This document shows, in pieces, positions 43,463-53,052 of a stretch of 64,000 nucleotides of DNA (position 1 is the first letter of the stretch; each line of letters starts with the position of its first letter). The notes under the pieces are model-generated. The model did no database searches. It saw only the letters and a list, made by a program, of their open reading frames with translations, and was not told the origin of the DNA. The position numbers and the translations under genes were made by a program. The DNA is from Streptomyces brevispora (GTDB lineage Bacteria > Actinomycetota > Actinomycetes > Streptomycetales > Streptomycetaceae), in assembly GCF_007829885.1 (NCBI RefSeq), contig NZ_VIWW01000001.1:6014001-6078000 (forward strand). The letters run 5' to 3'.

Positions 43463-44653
43463 TCAGCGGACCGCGGCCACCCGGAAGCCCAGCCCGGCCG
43501 CGCGCAGCCGTCCACCCAGCGCATCGCCCATCGCGACGGCCGTGGTCACCTGCCCCGACACCGTCGGCAGCTCGTCCAGCGCCAGGCACAGCGCGGACTC
43601 CGCGAGCATCTTCGCCGTCTCGTCGTAGCCCGGATCGCCGCCCGACACCTCGGTGAACACCCGGCGGCCGCCGCCCTCGCCGACGAACCGGACCGTGAAC
43701 CAGCTGCGGTGCCTCCGCTCCGCGTCCGGGCCCGATCCGGGCTCGTACCGGTCCATCAGCCACGCCCGCGCGGCCGGCAGCTGTGCCGCGCCGATCAGGG
43801 CACCCAGCGCCGCCGTGCCGCCCAGCGCCACCGGCAGGTGCTTGACCGAGGCGTAGTGCCGGTAGCGGAAGTCGGGGCCGTAGCGGGGCAGCGCGCGGGC
43901 CGAGCGCTCCACTGTCCGGGCGTCCAGCGTAGGCAGCGGAAGCGCCCAGGTGCCGGTCTCCGCACTGAAGTGCGGTGCGCCGAGCGGGGCGCGGGCGCGG
44001 CGGCCGACCAGGCGCGGCTCGTGCAGCCGGCGCTCCTTCGCGGCGCGCAGCATCTGCGGTCCGCGGCCCATCGCGGTGAGCGCGGAGGCGAACGTACCGC
44101 CCGAGAAGACGGCATTGCTGCGGACGAAGCCGTCGATGCGCAGGGGTACGTCCTCGGGCAGCTGCTGGACCGTGAAGTAGACCCCGAGATCGTGCGGTAC
44201 GGAGTCGAAACCGCATGCGTGCACGATCCGGGCACCGGTCTCGCGCGCCCGCGCGTCGTGCTCCAGAAACATCCGGTCGGCGAACTCCGGCTCGCCGGAG
44301 AGGTCCGCGTAGTCCGTCCCGGCCTCGGCGCAGGCGGCGACCAGCTGCTCCCCGTACCAGACGTACGGGCCGACCGTCGTGGCGACCACATGGGCGGATT
44401 CGGCGAGTTCGCGCAGCGATCCGGCGTCGTCGGCGTCGGCGTGCAGCAGGGGGAGGTCCGCGCAGCGTGGATCGGTGGCGGTGAGGTGATTGCGCAGCTG
44501 CTCCAGTTTGGCGCGGTTGCGGCCGGCCAGGGCCCAGCGGCAGCCGTCCGGCGCGTGTGACGCCAGATACGCGGCCGTGAGGGCTCCCACGAACCCGGTG
44601 GCGCCGAAGAGGACTACGTCATAAGGGCGTTGTGCCCCGTTCTGCCTGTTCAC
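43463..44653 (-). CDS. Saccharopine-dehydrogenase-like NAD(P) protein (trans-acting enoyl reductase type)
   Basis: 396 aa. Rossmann start VVLFGATGFVGALTAAYLA (GATGFVG nucleotide loop) and the family motifs WALAGRNRAKLEQL, VVATTVGPYVWYGEQLVAACAEAGTDYADLSGE and HACGFDSVPHDLG. Actinobacterial members act as enoyl reductases for lipid polyketide synthases or have unknown roles. It is divergent from the beta-oxidation operon, consistent with lipid metabolism. ATG at 44653. Confidence 0.85.
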   Translation of the reverse strand: MNRQNGAQRPYDVVLFGATGFVGALTAAYLASHAPDGCRWALAGRNRAKLEQLRNHLTATDPRCADLPLLHADADDAGSLRELAESAHVVATTVGPYVWYGEQLVAACAEAGTDYADLSGEPEFADRMFLEHDARARETGARIVHACGFDSVPHDLGVYFTVQQLPEDVPLRIDGFVRSNAVFSGGTFASALTAMGRGPQMLRAAKERRLHEPRLVGRRARAPLGAPHFSAETGTWALPLPTLDARTVERSARALPRYGPDFRYRHYASVKHLPVALGGTAALGALIGAAQLPAARAWLMDRYEPGSGPDAERRHRSWFTVRFVGEGGGRRVFTEVSGGDPGYDETAKMLAESALCLALDELPTVSGQVTTAVAMGDALGGRLRAAGLGFRVAAVR

Positions 44654-44765
44654 AAGTGCCTCCGCACGGGCCGGCGCCGATGTAGCAGGCAGAGGTTAGC
44701 GGAGGCGGTCGTGGCGGTGTACGGCCGGGAGGACTTCGTGGGGGAGGATCGACGAGAAAGGAACT

Positions 44766-44817
44766 AAGCGCTTGCTCGGCCCAAGGGGTTGTGCGGGGCA
44801 CGGTACGTTCTTAGCAT
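44766..44817 (+). promoter_or_regulatory. Promoter and AAGCGCTT palindrome of the beta-oxidation operon
   Basis: A TTGTGC box (44789-44794), 17-bp spacer and TAGCAT (44812-44817) make a good vegetative promoter about 35 bp upstream of the first start codon. AAGCGCTT (44766-44773) is a perfect palindrome just before it, similar to the AAGCGCTTG cores bound by fatty-acid TetR regulators. Confidence 0.5.
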
Positions 44818-44858
44818 CATCGGTGTTACATCGGTTGTGTCATACCGCTGGGGGCTCG

Positions 44859-46016
44859 ATGGCAACGACAGGGAACGGCGGGCACGGCCCGCGAGGCCCG
44901 CTCGCCGGGGTGCGGGTGGTGGAACTGGCGGGCATCGGCCCCGGCCCGTTCGCCGCGATGCTCCTGGCCGATCTGGGCGCCGACGTGGTGCGGGTCGACC
45001 GGCCCGGCGGCGCCGGGCTCGGCATCGACCCGGCCCGCGACCTCACCAACCGCAACAAGCGCTCTGTCCTCGTCGACCTCAAGGCCGAGCACGGCCCGGC
45101 CACGGTCCTGGACCTCGCCACGCGCGCCGACATCCTGATCGAGGGGTACCGCCCGGGCGTCGCCGAGCGCCTGGGGGTCGGCCCCGAGGCCTGTCTGGCC
45201 CGTAACCCACTCCTCGTCTACGGGCGGATGACCGGCTGGGGCCAGGACGGGCCGCTCGCCGATCGGGCCGGGCACGACATCGCCTACATCGCCCTCACCG
45301 GCACCCTCTCCATGATCGGGAAGCCGGACGAGCCGCCCACCGTCCCGGCCAACCTGCTCGGCGACTACGCGGGCGGCTCGCTCTACCTCGTCGTCGGCGT
45401 CCTCGCCGCCCTCCAGCACGCTCGCACCCCCGGCGGCTCCGGCCAGGTCGTGGACGCGGCGATCGTCGACGGCACCGCCCATCTCGCCATGATGATCCAC
45501 GGGATGCTGGCGGCCGGCGGCTGGCAGGACCGGCGCGGCTCCAACCTGCTGGACGGCGGCTGCCCGTTCTACGGCTCGTACGAGACCGCCGACGGCCAGT
45601 ACATGGCGGTCGGCCCGCTGGAGCAGCGGTTCTACGCCGAGTTCACCGAGCTCCTCGGCATCGGGGAAACGGCCCCCGACCGGGGCGACATCTCCCGCTG
45701 GGACGAACTGCGCGCGGTCGTCGCCGCCCGGTTCCGCACCCGGACCCGTGCCGAGTGGACCGAGGTGTTCACCGGATCGGACGCCTGCGTGGCGCCCGTC
45801 CTCTCGCTCCGCGAGGCCCCGCACCACCCGCACCTCGCCGCCCGCGCCACTTTCGTCGAACACGGCGGACTCACCCAGCCCGCGCCCGCGCCCCGGTTCT
45901 CGGCCACGCCCGCCTCGGTGCACAGCGGCCCGGCGCAGCCGGGCGCGGACACCGCTGCCGTCGCCGCCGACTGGGACGTACCGGGCCTGCGGACCACCCG
46001 GAAGGACACCGACTGA
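44859..46016 (+). CDS. CaiB/BaiF CoA-transferase or alpha-methylacyl-CoA racemase
   Basis: 385 aa from ATG at 44859, the start matching GPLAGVRVVELAGIGPGPFAAMLLADLGADVVRVDRPGG in the family. Other motifs: NKRSVLVDLK, ADILIEGYRPGVAERLG and LLGDYAGGSLYLVVG, where the Asp is the expected catalytic acid. The R-P-G and wide similarity to AMACR-type sequences favour racemisation of 2-methylacyl-CoA, which must precede oxidation of branched chains; CoA transfer is the alternative. First gene of the operon; its stop overlaps the next ATG. Confidence 0.9.
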   Translation: MATTGNGGHGPRGPLAGVRVVELAGIGPGPFAAMLLADLGADVVRVDRPGGAGLGIDPARDLTNRNKRSVLVDLKAEHGPATVLDLATRADILIEGYRPGVAERLGVGPEACLARNPLLVYGRMTGWGQDGPLADRAGHDIAYIALTGTLSMIGKPDEPPTVPANLLGDYAGGSLYLVVGVLAALQHARTPGGSGQVVDAAIVDGTAHLAMMIHGMLAAGGWQDRRGSNLLDGGCPFYGSYETADGQYMAVGPLEQRFYAEFTELLGIGETAPDRGDISRWDELRAVVAARFRTRTRAEWTEVFTGSDACVAPVLSLREAPHHPHLAARATFVEHGGLTQPAPAPRFSATPASVHSGPAQPGADTAAVAADWDVPGLRTTRKDTD

Positions 46017-47158
46017 TGCAGCGGCAGATCTTCACCGAAGAGCACGACGCGTTCCGCGAGGCCGTCCGCACCTTCCTCGCCAAGGAGGTCCTCCCGCACT
46101 ACGAGCAGTGGGAGAAGGACGGCATCGTCTCGCGCGAGGCCTGGCTCGCGGCCGGCCGGCAGGGGCTGCTCGGCCTCGCCGTGCCCGAGGAGTACGGGGG
46201 CGGCGGCAACGCCGACTTCCGCTACAGCGCCGTCCTCGCCGAGGAGTTCACCCGGGCGGGCGCCCCGGGGCTCGCGCTCGGCCTGCACAACGACATCATC
46301 GGCCCCTACCTCACCGGTCTCGGCACCGACGAGCAGAAGCGGCGCTGGCTGCCCGGCTTCTGCAGCGGCGAGATCATCACCGCCATCGCGATGACCGAAC
46401 CCGGTGCCGGTTCCGACCTCCAGGGCATTCGCACCACGGCCGAGGACAAGGGCGACCACTGGCTGGTCAACGGCTCCAAGACGTTCATCTCGAACGGCAT
46501 CCTCGCCGACCTGGTCGTCGTCGTGGTGAAGACCACCCCCGACGGCGGCGCGAAGGGGCTCTCGCTCATAGTCGTCGAGCGCGGTGCGGAGGGCTTCGAG
46601 CGGGGCCGCAACCTCGACAAGATCGGCCAGAAGTCCCAGGACACCGCCGAACTCTTCTTCAACGACGTCCGCGTGCCCAAGGAGAACCTCCTCGGCGAAC
46701 TGGACGGCGCCTTCATCCACCTGATGACCAACCTGGCTCAGGAGCGGATGGGCATCGCCGTCGCCGGGATCGCCGCCGCCGAGTACCTGCTGGAGATCAC
46801 CACCGAGTACGTCAAGGAGCGCGAGGCCTTCGGGCGGCCGCTCTCCAAGCTCCAGCACATCCGGTTCGAGATCGCCGAGATGGCCACCGAGTGCGCCGTC
46901 ACGCGTGCCTTCCTCGACCGGTGCATCGTCGACCACTCGGAGGGGACGCTCGACGCCGTGCACGCCTCGATGGCCAAGTGGTGGGCCACCGAACTGCAAA
47001 AGCGCGTCGCCGACCGCTGCCTCCAACTCCACGGCGGATACGGCTATATGACGGAGTACCGGGTGGCCAAGGCGTTCACCGACGGCCGCATACAGACCAT
47101 CTACGGCGGAACGACCGAGATCATGAAGGAGATCATCGGCCGCTCCCTGCTCGCCTGA
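46016..47158 (+). CDS. fadE: Acyl-CoA dehydrogenase, long-chain/isovaleryl type
   Basis: 380 aa FAD enzyme for the first oxidation step. AMTEPGAGSDLQGI and the IYGGTTEIMKEIIGR end are family signatures. The usual catalytic Glu in the C-terminal YEG position is replaced by Gly, and Glu243 in NLAQERMGIA occupies the alternative position used by long-chain and isovaleryl-CoA dehydrogenases. ATG at 46016 overlaps the racemase stop (TGATG). Confidence 0.92.
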   Translation: MQRQIFTEEHDAFREAVRTFLAKEVLPHYEQWEKDGIVSREAWLAAGRQGLLGLAVPEEYGGGGNADFRYSAVLAEEFTRAGAPGLALGLHNDIIGPYLTGLGTDEQKRRWLPGFCSGEIITAIAMTEPGAGSDLQGIRTTAEDKGDHWLVNGSKTFISNGILADLVVVVVKTTPDGGAKGLSLIVVERGAEGFERGRNLDKIGQKSQDTAELFFNDVRVPKENLLGELDGAFIHLMTNLAQERMGIAVAGIAAAEYLLEITTEYVKEREAFGRPLSKLQHIRFEIAEMATECAVTRAFLDRCIVDHSEGTLDAVHASMAKWWATELQKRVADRCLQLHGGYGYMTEYRVAKAFTDGRIQTIYGGTTEIMKEIIGRSLLA

Positions 47159-47308
47159 CCCCCGCTCGCCCGCTCCCTGCTCGCCCGGCCCCTGCTGGGC
47201 CACCACCCCTCGCTGTGCCATACCGCCCGCTGTGCCCATCCCGTGGGCCGCCGTTCCCTCGCTGTGCCACACCCCCTGTTGTGCCACCACCCTCGAAAGG
47301 CAGCTGTC
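47159..47308. repeat. Imperfect short repeats between two fad genes
   Basis: The 150-bp gap contains degenerate copies of CGCTCCCTGCTCGCCC in its first part and at least four of CTGTGCCAC-type units (near 47212, 47228, 47261 and 47275). No hairpin of terminator strength was seen, so transcription probably continues. Confidence 0.55.
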
Positions 47309-48523
<1,215 letters not shown>

Positions 48524-48561
48524 CCGTCCCCGGCCATCCCTGCTAACGGAGAAGAAGAGCA

Positions 48562-50763
48562 ATGACCGAGAGCATGACCATCCGCTGGGAACAGGACAAG
48601 ACCGGCGTCGTCACCCTCGTACTCGACGACCCCAACCAGTCCGCCAACACGATGAACCAGGCCTTCATGGACTCGATCGCGGCCGTCGCCGACCGCGCCG
48701 AGGCCGAGAAGGACTCCATCCGCGGCATCATCTACACCTCCGCCAAGAAGACCTTCTTCGCCGGCGGAGACCTCAAGGACATGATCAAGGCCGGCCCCGA
48801 GAACGCGCAGGCCGCCTTCGACACCGGCACCGCGATCAAGCGCTCGCTGCGCCGCATCGAGACCCTCGGCAAGCCCGTCGTCGCCGCCATCAACGGGGCC
48901 GCCCTCGGCGGGGGTTACGAGATCGCCCTCGCCTCCCACCACCGCGTCGCCCTCGACGCGCCCGGCTCCCGGATCGGCCTGCCCGAGGTCACCCTCGGCC
49001 TGCTGCCCGCGGGCGGTGGCGTCACCCGCACCGTACGGCTCATGGGCATCGCCGACGCGCTGCTGAAGGTGCTGCTCCAGGGCACCCAGTACACCCCGCG
49101 GCGCGCCCTGGAGAACGGTCTGGTCCACGAGGTCGCCGCCACCCGCGAGGAGATGCTCGACCGGGCCCGCGCCTTCATCGACGCCAACCCCGAGTCGCAG
49201 CAGCCCTGGGACGTCAAGGGCTACCGGATCCCCGGCGGAACCCCGTCGAACCCCAAGTTCGCCGCCAACCTGCCGGCCTTCCCGGCCAACCTGAAGAAGC
49301 AGCTCGCCGGTGCACCCATGCCCGCGCCGCGCAACATCCTGGCCGCCGCCGTCGAGGGCTCGCAGGTCGACTTCGAGACCGCGCTCACCATCGAGGCCCG
49401 CTACTTCACCGAGCTGGTCACCGGCCAGGTCTCGAAGAACATGATCCAGGCGTTCTTCTTCGACCTCCAGGCCGTCAACTCCGGCGCCAGCCGCCCCAAG
49501 GGCATCGAGGAGCGCCGCGTACGCAAGGTAGCCGTCCTCGGCGCCGGGATGATGGGCGCGGGCATCGCCTACTCCTGCGCCCGCGCCGGTATCGAGGTCG
49601 TCCTCAAGGACATCTCCGCGGAGGCCGCCGCCAAGGGCAAGGCCTACAGCGCGAAGCTGCTCGACAAGGCGCTCTCCCGGGGCCGTACGACCGAGGCGAA
49701 GCGCGACGAGCTGCTCGCCCGCATCACCCCGACCGGCGACCCTGCGGACCTCGCCGGCTGCGACGCCGTCATCGAGGCCGTCTTCGAGGACTCCGCGCTC
49801 AAGCACAAGGTGTTCCAGGAGATCCAGGACATCGTCGAGCCCGACGCGCTGCTCTGCTCCAACACCTCCACCCTGCCCATCACGGCCCTGGCCGCAGGGG
49901 TCTCGCGCCCCGCCGACTTCATCGGGCTGCACTTCTTCTCGCCCGTCGACAAGATGCCGCTCGTCGAGATCATCAAGGGCGAGAAGACCGGTGACGAGGC
50001 CCTGGCCCGCGCCTTCGACCTGGTCCGCCGGATCAAGAAGACGCCGATCGTCGTCAACGACTCGCGCGGCTTCTTCACCTCGCGCGTCATCGGCCAGTTC
50101 ATCAACGAGGGCGTCGCGATGGTCGGCGAGGGCATCGAGCCCGCCTCTGTCGAGCAGGCTGCCGCCCAGGCCGGATACCCGGCCAAGGTGCTCTCCCTGA
50201 TGGACGAACTGACACTCACCCTGCCCCGTAAGATCCGCGACGAGACCAGGCGGGCCGTCGAGGAGGCGGGCGGCAACTGGGCCGGCCACCCGGCGGACTC
50301 GGTCATCGACCGGATGGTCGACGAGTTCGGACGCCCCGGACGCAGAGGCGGCGCGGGCTTCTACGAGTACGACGAGAACGGCAGGCGCACCCGCCTGTGG
50401 CCCGGTCTGCGCGAGCATTTCGGGGACTCCGGGGGTCGTCCCCCGGGCGGTCACAGCACGAGGCCGGACGTCTCGTTCACCGACATGCAGGAGCGGATGC
50501 TCTTCTCCGAGGCCCTGGACAGTGTCCGGTGCCTGGAGGAGAACGTGCTGATCACCGTCGCCGACGCCAACATCGGCTCCATCATGGGCATCGGCTTCCC
50601 GCCGTGGACCGGCGGCGTGCTCCAGTACATCAACGGCTACGAGGGCGGCCTGCCCGGCTTCGTGGCCCGTGCCCGGGAACTCGCCGAGCGGTACGGCGAC
50701 CGCTTCCTGCCGCCCGCGCTCCTCGTGTCGAAGGCGGAACAGGGCGAGACCTTCCACGACTGA
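48562..50763 (+). CDS. fadB: Fatty-acid oxidation complex alpha subunit
   Basis: 733 aa. N-terminal enoyl-CoA hydratase domain (about 1-310; INGAALGGGYEIALASHH, ITLG-type GLPEVTLGLLPAGGG) and a C-terminal 3-hydroxyacyl-CoA dehydrogenase domain (about 320-720; NAD loop VAVLGAGMMGAGIAYSCARAG, IGLHFFSPVDKMPLVEII). A Gly/Pro-rich insert (GDSGGRPPGGHSTRP) near residue 620 is encoded over a perfect hairpin at 50429-50446. ATG at 48562 follows GGAGAAGAAGAGC. Last gene of the operon. Confidence 0.94.
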   Translation: MTESMTIRWEQDKTGVVTLVLDDPNQSANTMNQAFMDSIAAVADRAEAEKDSIRGIIYTSAKKTFFAGGDLKDMIKAGPENAQAAFDTGTAIKRSLRRIETLGKPVVAAINGAALGGGYEIALASHHRVALDAPGSRIGLPEVTLGLLPAGGGVTRTVRLMGIADALLKVLLQGTQYTPRRALENGLVHEVAATREEMLDRARAFIDANPESQQPWDVKGYRIPGGTPSNPKFAANLPAFPANLKKQLAGAPMPAPRNILAAAVEGSQVDFETALTIEARYFTELVTGQVSKNMIQAFFFDLQAVNSGASRPKGIEERRVRKVAVLGAGMMGAGIAYSCARAGIEVVLKDISAEAAAKGKAYSAKLLDKALSRGRTTEAKRDELLARITPTGDPADLAGCDAVIEAVFEDSALKHKVFQEIQDIVEPDALLCSNTSTLPITALAAGVSRPADFIGLHFFSPVDKMPLVEIIKGEKTGDEALARAFDLVRRIKKTPIVVNDSRGFFTSRVIGQFINEGVAMVGEGIEPASVEQAAAQAGYPAKVLSLMDELTLTLPRKIRDETRRAVEEAGGNWAGHPADSVIDRMVDEFGRPGRRGGAGFYEYDENGRRTRLWPGLREHFGDSGGRPPGGHSTRPDVSFTDMQERMLFSEALDSVRCLEENVLITVADANIGSIMGIGFPPWTGGVLQYINGYEGGLPGFVARARELAERYGDRFLPPALLVSKAEQGETFHD

Positions 50764-50773
50764 CGCCGGGCGC

Positions 50774-50817
50774 CGCGGGCCGTACTCACCTCCGAGCAGA
50801 GGCGGGTGCGGCCCGCG
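50774..50817. terminator. Hairpin between fadB and the convergent MerR gene
   Basis: CGCGGGCCG (50774-50782) pairs perfectly with CGGCCCGCG (50809-50817), with further partial pairing inside. Placed in the 61-bp gap between two stop codons, it can serve both strands. Confidence 0.75.
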
Positions 50818-50824
50818 ACGCCGC

Positions 50825-51556
50825 TCACTCAGCGGTGAACGCGGCCCGCAGCTCCTCCTTCAGCGACCGCTGGAAGGCGGTCACCAGTGCCTGGAGCACC
50901 ATCGGCTGCATATGCGCCGACAGTGACTTCATCGCCCTGACGTGCTCCGGATCCGCCTCCCGCTCCCGGTACGGGTTCCACACCTCGTCCCGGAACAGCC
51001 GGGTCAGCTCTTGGGCGGCCGAGCGGGTGTGCTCGAGCAGGACCGTCCGGGCGGCCAGAATCGTCTCGTGCGCGATCGGCACGTCGAGCAGCTCCACACC
51101 GAGCCGCAGCAGCCCCGGATCCACCCGGTAGACGCCGTCGCCCGGATCGGCCCGTTCCAGCACACCCATCGCGGCCAGCCGGTCGATGTCCTCCTCCGCC
51201 AGCGTCCGCCCCGCGCGGCGTTCCAGCTCCGCCCGGGTCGCGTCCTGCGCCGAGTCCGGTGCCCAGGCAGCCACCAGCGCCCGGTGGATCGCCAGATCCT
51301 GCGCGCTCAGATCGGGCGGCAGCTGCTCCAGATAGCGTTCGATCGCGGCGAGCGTCATGCCCTGGTGCTGAAGTTCCTCGATCAGTGCGAGCCGGGAGAG
51401 ATGGCCGTTCCCGTAGTGCCCCACCCGGCGCGGCCCGATCACCGGCGGCGGCAGCAGCCCCCGGGTGCTGTAGAAGCGCACCGTGCGCACGGTCACCCCG
51501 GCGCGCGCCGCCAACTCGTCGACGGTGAGCGTCGGCTCCTCGGTTCCGGTCGCCAT
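50825..51556 (-). CDS. MerR-family transcriptional regulator
   Basis: 243 aa. Winged-helix start LTVDELAARAGVTVRTVRFYSTRGLLPPP and HLSRLALIEELQHQGMTLAAIERYLEQLP are the MerR DNA-binding region. There are no metal-binding cysteines; the C-terminal 140 residues form a helical domain that would bind an organic ligand. ATG at 51556 follows CGAGGAGCAG. Its position against the fad operon suggests control of fatty-acid degradation; that is inference. Confidence 0.88.
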   Translation of the reverse strand: MATGTEEPTLTVDELAARAGVTVRTVRFYSTRGLLPPPVIGPRRVGHYGNGHLSRLALIEELQHQGMTLAAIERYLEQLPPDLSAQDLAIHRALVAAWAPDSAQDATRAELERRAGRTLAEEDIDRLAAMGVLERADPGDGVYRVDPGLLRLGVELLDVPIAHETILAARTVLLEHTRSAAQELTRLFRDEVWNPYREREADPEHVRAMKSLSAHMQPMVLQALVTAFQRSLKEELRAAFTAE

Positions 51557-51613
51557 GTCTGCTCCTCGTGTCCGACCCCGCGGCTGAACTGCCGGGCGCG
51601 TGCGTCAATCAGG

Positions 51614-51647
51614 TTCAACAGTATTGCTGTCTCACCATTGTTGTGAA
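51614..51647 (-). promoter_or_regulatory. AT-rich nested dyads upstream of the MerR gene
   Basis: TTCAACA (51614-51620) and TGTTGTGAA (51639-51647) surround an inner ACAG (51618-51621), TATTG, CTGT (51627-51630) dyad, in the only AT-rich stretch of this gap, 58-91 bp before the regulator start. A likely promoter with a self-regulatory MerR site. Confidence 0.4.
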
Positions 51648-51813
51648 AGTGTCCGGCAGCGACGAGGCGCAGTCCACCCCGGGTGCGGGCCCGCCCGGTC
51701 CGGCCGAAGGCGAAAGCAGGACAGCCCAGCAGGACGTCGCCCGGCGCCCGAGCCACGGCCACCGCAACCCACTCACGAGTATCGGTGTCAGTACCCGCTC
51801 GTACGCTGGTGCG

Positions 51814-52158
51814 ATGACGAAGATCGTTTACGTGCGGGGGGACGCCACCGCCCCGCAGGGCAAGGGCGTCAAGCTGATCGCCCATGTCTGCAACGACCTG
51901 GGCGGCTGGGGCAAGGGCTTCGGCCTCGCACTCTCGCGCCGCTGGCCCGAGCCGGAGGCCCGGTACCGCACCTGGCACCGCGAACGGGCGGCCAACGACT
52001 CCGGCCTCGGCGCCGTTCAGTTCGTACAGGTGAGTCCGTACATCTGGGTGGCGAACATGGTGGGCCGGCGGGGGATGCGCACCGGCAGCAAGGGCGTGCC
52101 GGTGCGCTACGACGCCATCGATACGGCACTGGGCGAGTGGCCGGCCGGGCAGCCGAGC
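51814..52158 (+). pseudogene. Macro-domain (ADP-ribose-processing type) gene, N-terminal fragment
   Basis: From ATG 51814 the product reads MTKIVYVRGDATAPQGKGVK and contains LIAHVCNDLGGWGKGF and SKGVPVRYDAIDTALGE, a macro-domain core of 108 codons. At 52137/52138 one G is missing compared with what the family needs (GAG-TGG instead of GAG-GTG-G), so the frame shifts, and at 52159 the mobile element begins. The matching C-terminus lies at 59135-59269. Restoring the G and removing the element gives a continuous 158-residue protein. Broken as it stands. Confidence 0.92.
52154..52158. repeat. Target-site duplication, left copy (CGAGC)
   Basis: CGAGC directly precedes the left terminus of the element and is repeated directly after the right terminus at 59134-59138. 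Five bases is the duplication size of Tn7-, Tn5053- and Mu-like transposition. Confidence 0.88.
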
Positions 52159-52210
52159 TGTCGTCTGCCACGGCAGGCAAGGTCAGTCGTTCTGCCACGG
52201 GAAGTGTCAG
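52159..52210 (+). repeat. Left terminal repeat array of the element
   Basis: Terminal TGTCGTCTGCCA is followed by GGTCAG (52181-52186), CTGCCA (52192-52197) and TGTCAG (52205-52210). CTGCCA-7 nt-TGTCAG is the exact inverse of the units in the right end, so these are probably transposase-binding sites. The following 190 bp up to the first cargo stop hold nothing recognised. Confidence 0.8.
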
Positions 52211-52398
52211 TGGGGCTGGAGTTCGGTGGGGAGGTCGCTGATCCGCTGCTGGCTCTCCTGCCGGATGGGACGGGCTGTGACATCGGGCCCGGCCCCTCCG
52301 CTTGCCGTGCTCGCTGCGTGGCGGGAAGAAGGGCCGATGCTGCGTGGGTTGTCACCGGGCGCGGACCTGGGCTTGGGACGCGTCGCGGCAGGTGCTTG

Positions 52399-52914
52399 TC
52401 AGCCGCGCTTGGGGTGGGCGGTGGCGGAGTAGGCATCGTGCCAGGTTGCCTTGGCACCGGAGTCGCCGATTCGGTAGACCTGTACGCCCGCACCGACTCC
52501 GACGGCGAGGGCCAGCACCGTAGCGGCGATGCGCATCGGCGTGCCTACTGTGCTGGTGGATGCTCCCGCCTTGGGGGTGCTGCGGGCGTCGCGGCGGTAG
52601 AACCACCACACCGCCGCCGACACGAGGAAGAGCCCAATGACCCAGGGGAGCAGTTCGTCCCCGAGTTCGGCGTGTTTACGCACCAGAGGATTGCGGTCCA
52701 CGTGCCGTTCTAGCCACTCGCCGGCGTTGGTCGTCAGCGGCACGCTGATCAGGGACACCAGGGCGAGGGCTGGCAGTGCGAGCCCGAAACGGCGCATGAC
52801 GGTGGGGAGGGCGGCGCACAGGATCAGGGCGAGGGCGGTGAGGGGTACCAGGATCACGACGACGTGCACGAACAGGACGTGCGCGGGAATGCCGTTGATC
52901 AGGTCGAGACCCAC
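52399..52914 (-). CDS. Four-helix membrane protein, DUF2231-like
   Basis: 171 aa from GTG at 52914, preceded by AAGGAG at 6 nt (a TTG at 52953 would be a longer option). Four hydrophobic helices: AHVLFVHVVVILVPLTALALIL, a second around FGLALPALALVSLISVPL, then LLPWVIGLFLVSAAVWWF, and AATVLALAVGVGAGVQVY. The first helix carries His and the loop HVDRNPLVRKHAELGD is typical of this family. It probably joins the electron-transfer operon as a membrane partner; whether it binds haem is not known. Separated from apbE by 138 bp with a hairpin. Confidence 0.75.
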   Translation of the reverse strand: MGLDLINGIPAHVLFVHVVVILVPLTALALILCAALPTVMRRFGLALPALALVSLISVPLTTNAGEWLERHVDRNPLVRKHAELGDELLPWVIGLFLVSAAVWWFYRRDARSTPKAGASTSTVGTPMRIAATVLALAVGVGAGVQVYRIGDSGAKATWHDAYSATAHPKRG

Positions 52915-52971
52915 AGGGGGGCTCCTTCGGGGGATGGTGTTCAACGTGGACAAGGGACAAGCCGGGCTGCT

Positions 52972-52999
52972 GCGGCGGCTTCGGTACCAAGGCCGCCGC
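52972..52999 (-). terminator. GC hairpin after apbE
   Basis: GCGGCGGC (52972-52979) and GCCGCCGC (52992-52999) are perfect complements and the stem can extend with a bulge. It lies 53 bp past the apbE stop and before the DUF2231-like gene, so part of transcription may end here. Confidence 0.5.
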
Positions 53000-53052
53000 C
53001 TGCATGGGGAGGTGCCCGCTCCCTGCGTGCGGGGACGAGTCTGTGTCGCGCC

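Noticed and set aside
51568..52713. Single 381-residue macro-domain fusion protein
   Set aside because: After codon 108 the sequence loses all similarity and continues into transposon end repeats and antisense of the DUF2231-like gene; it is a broken gene.
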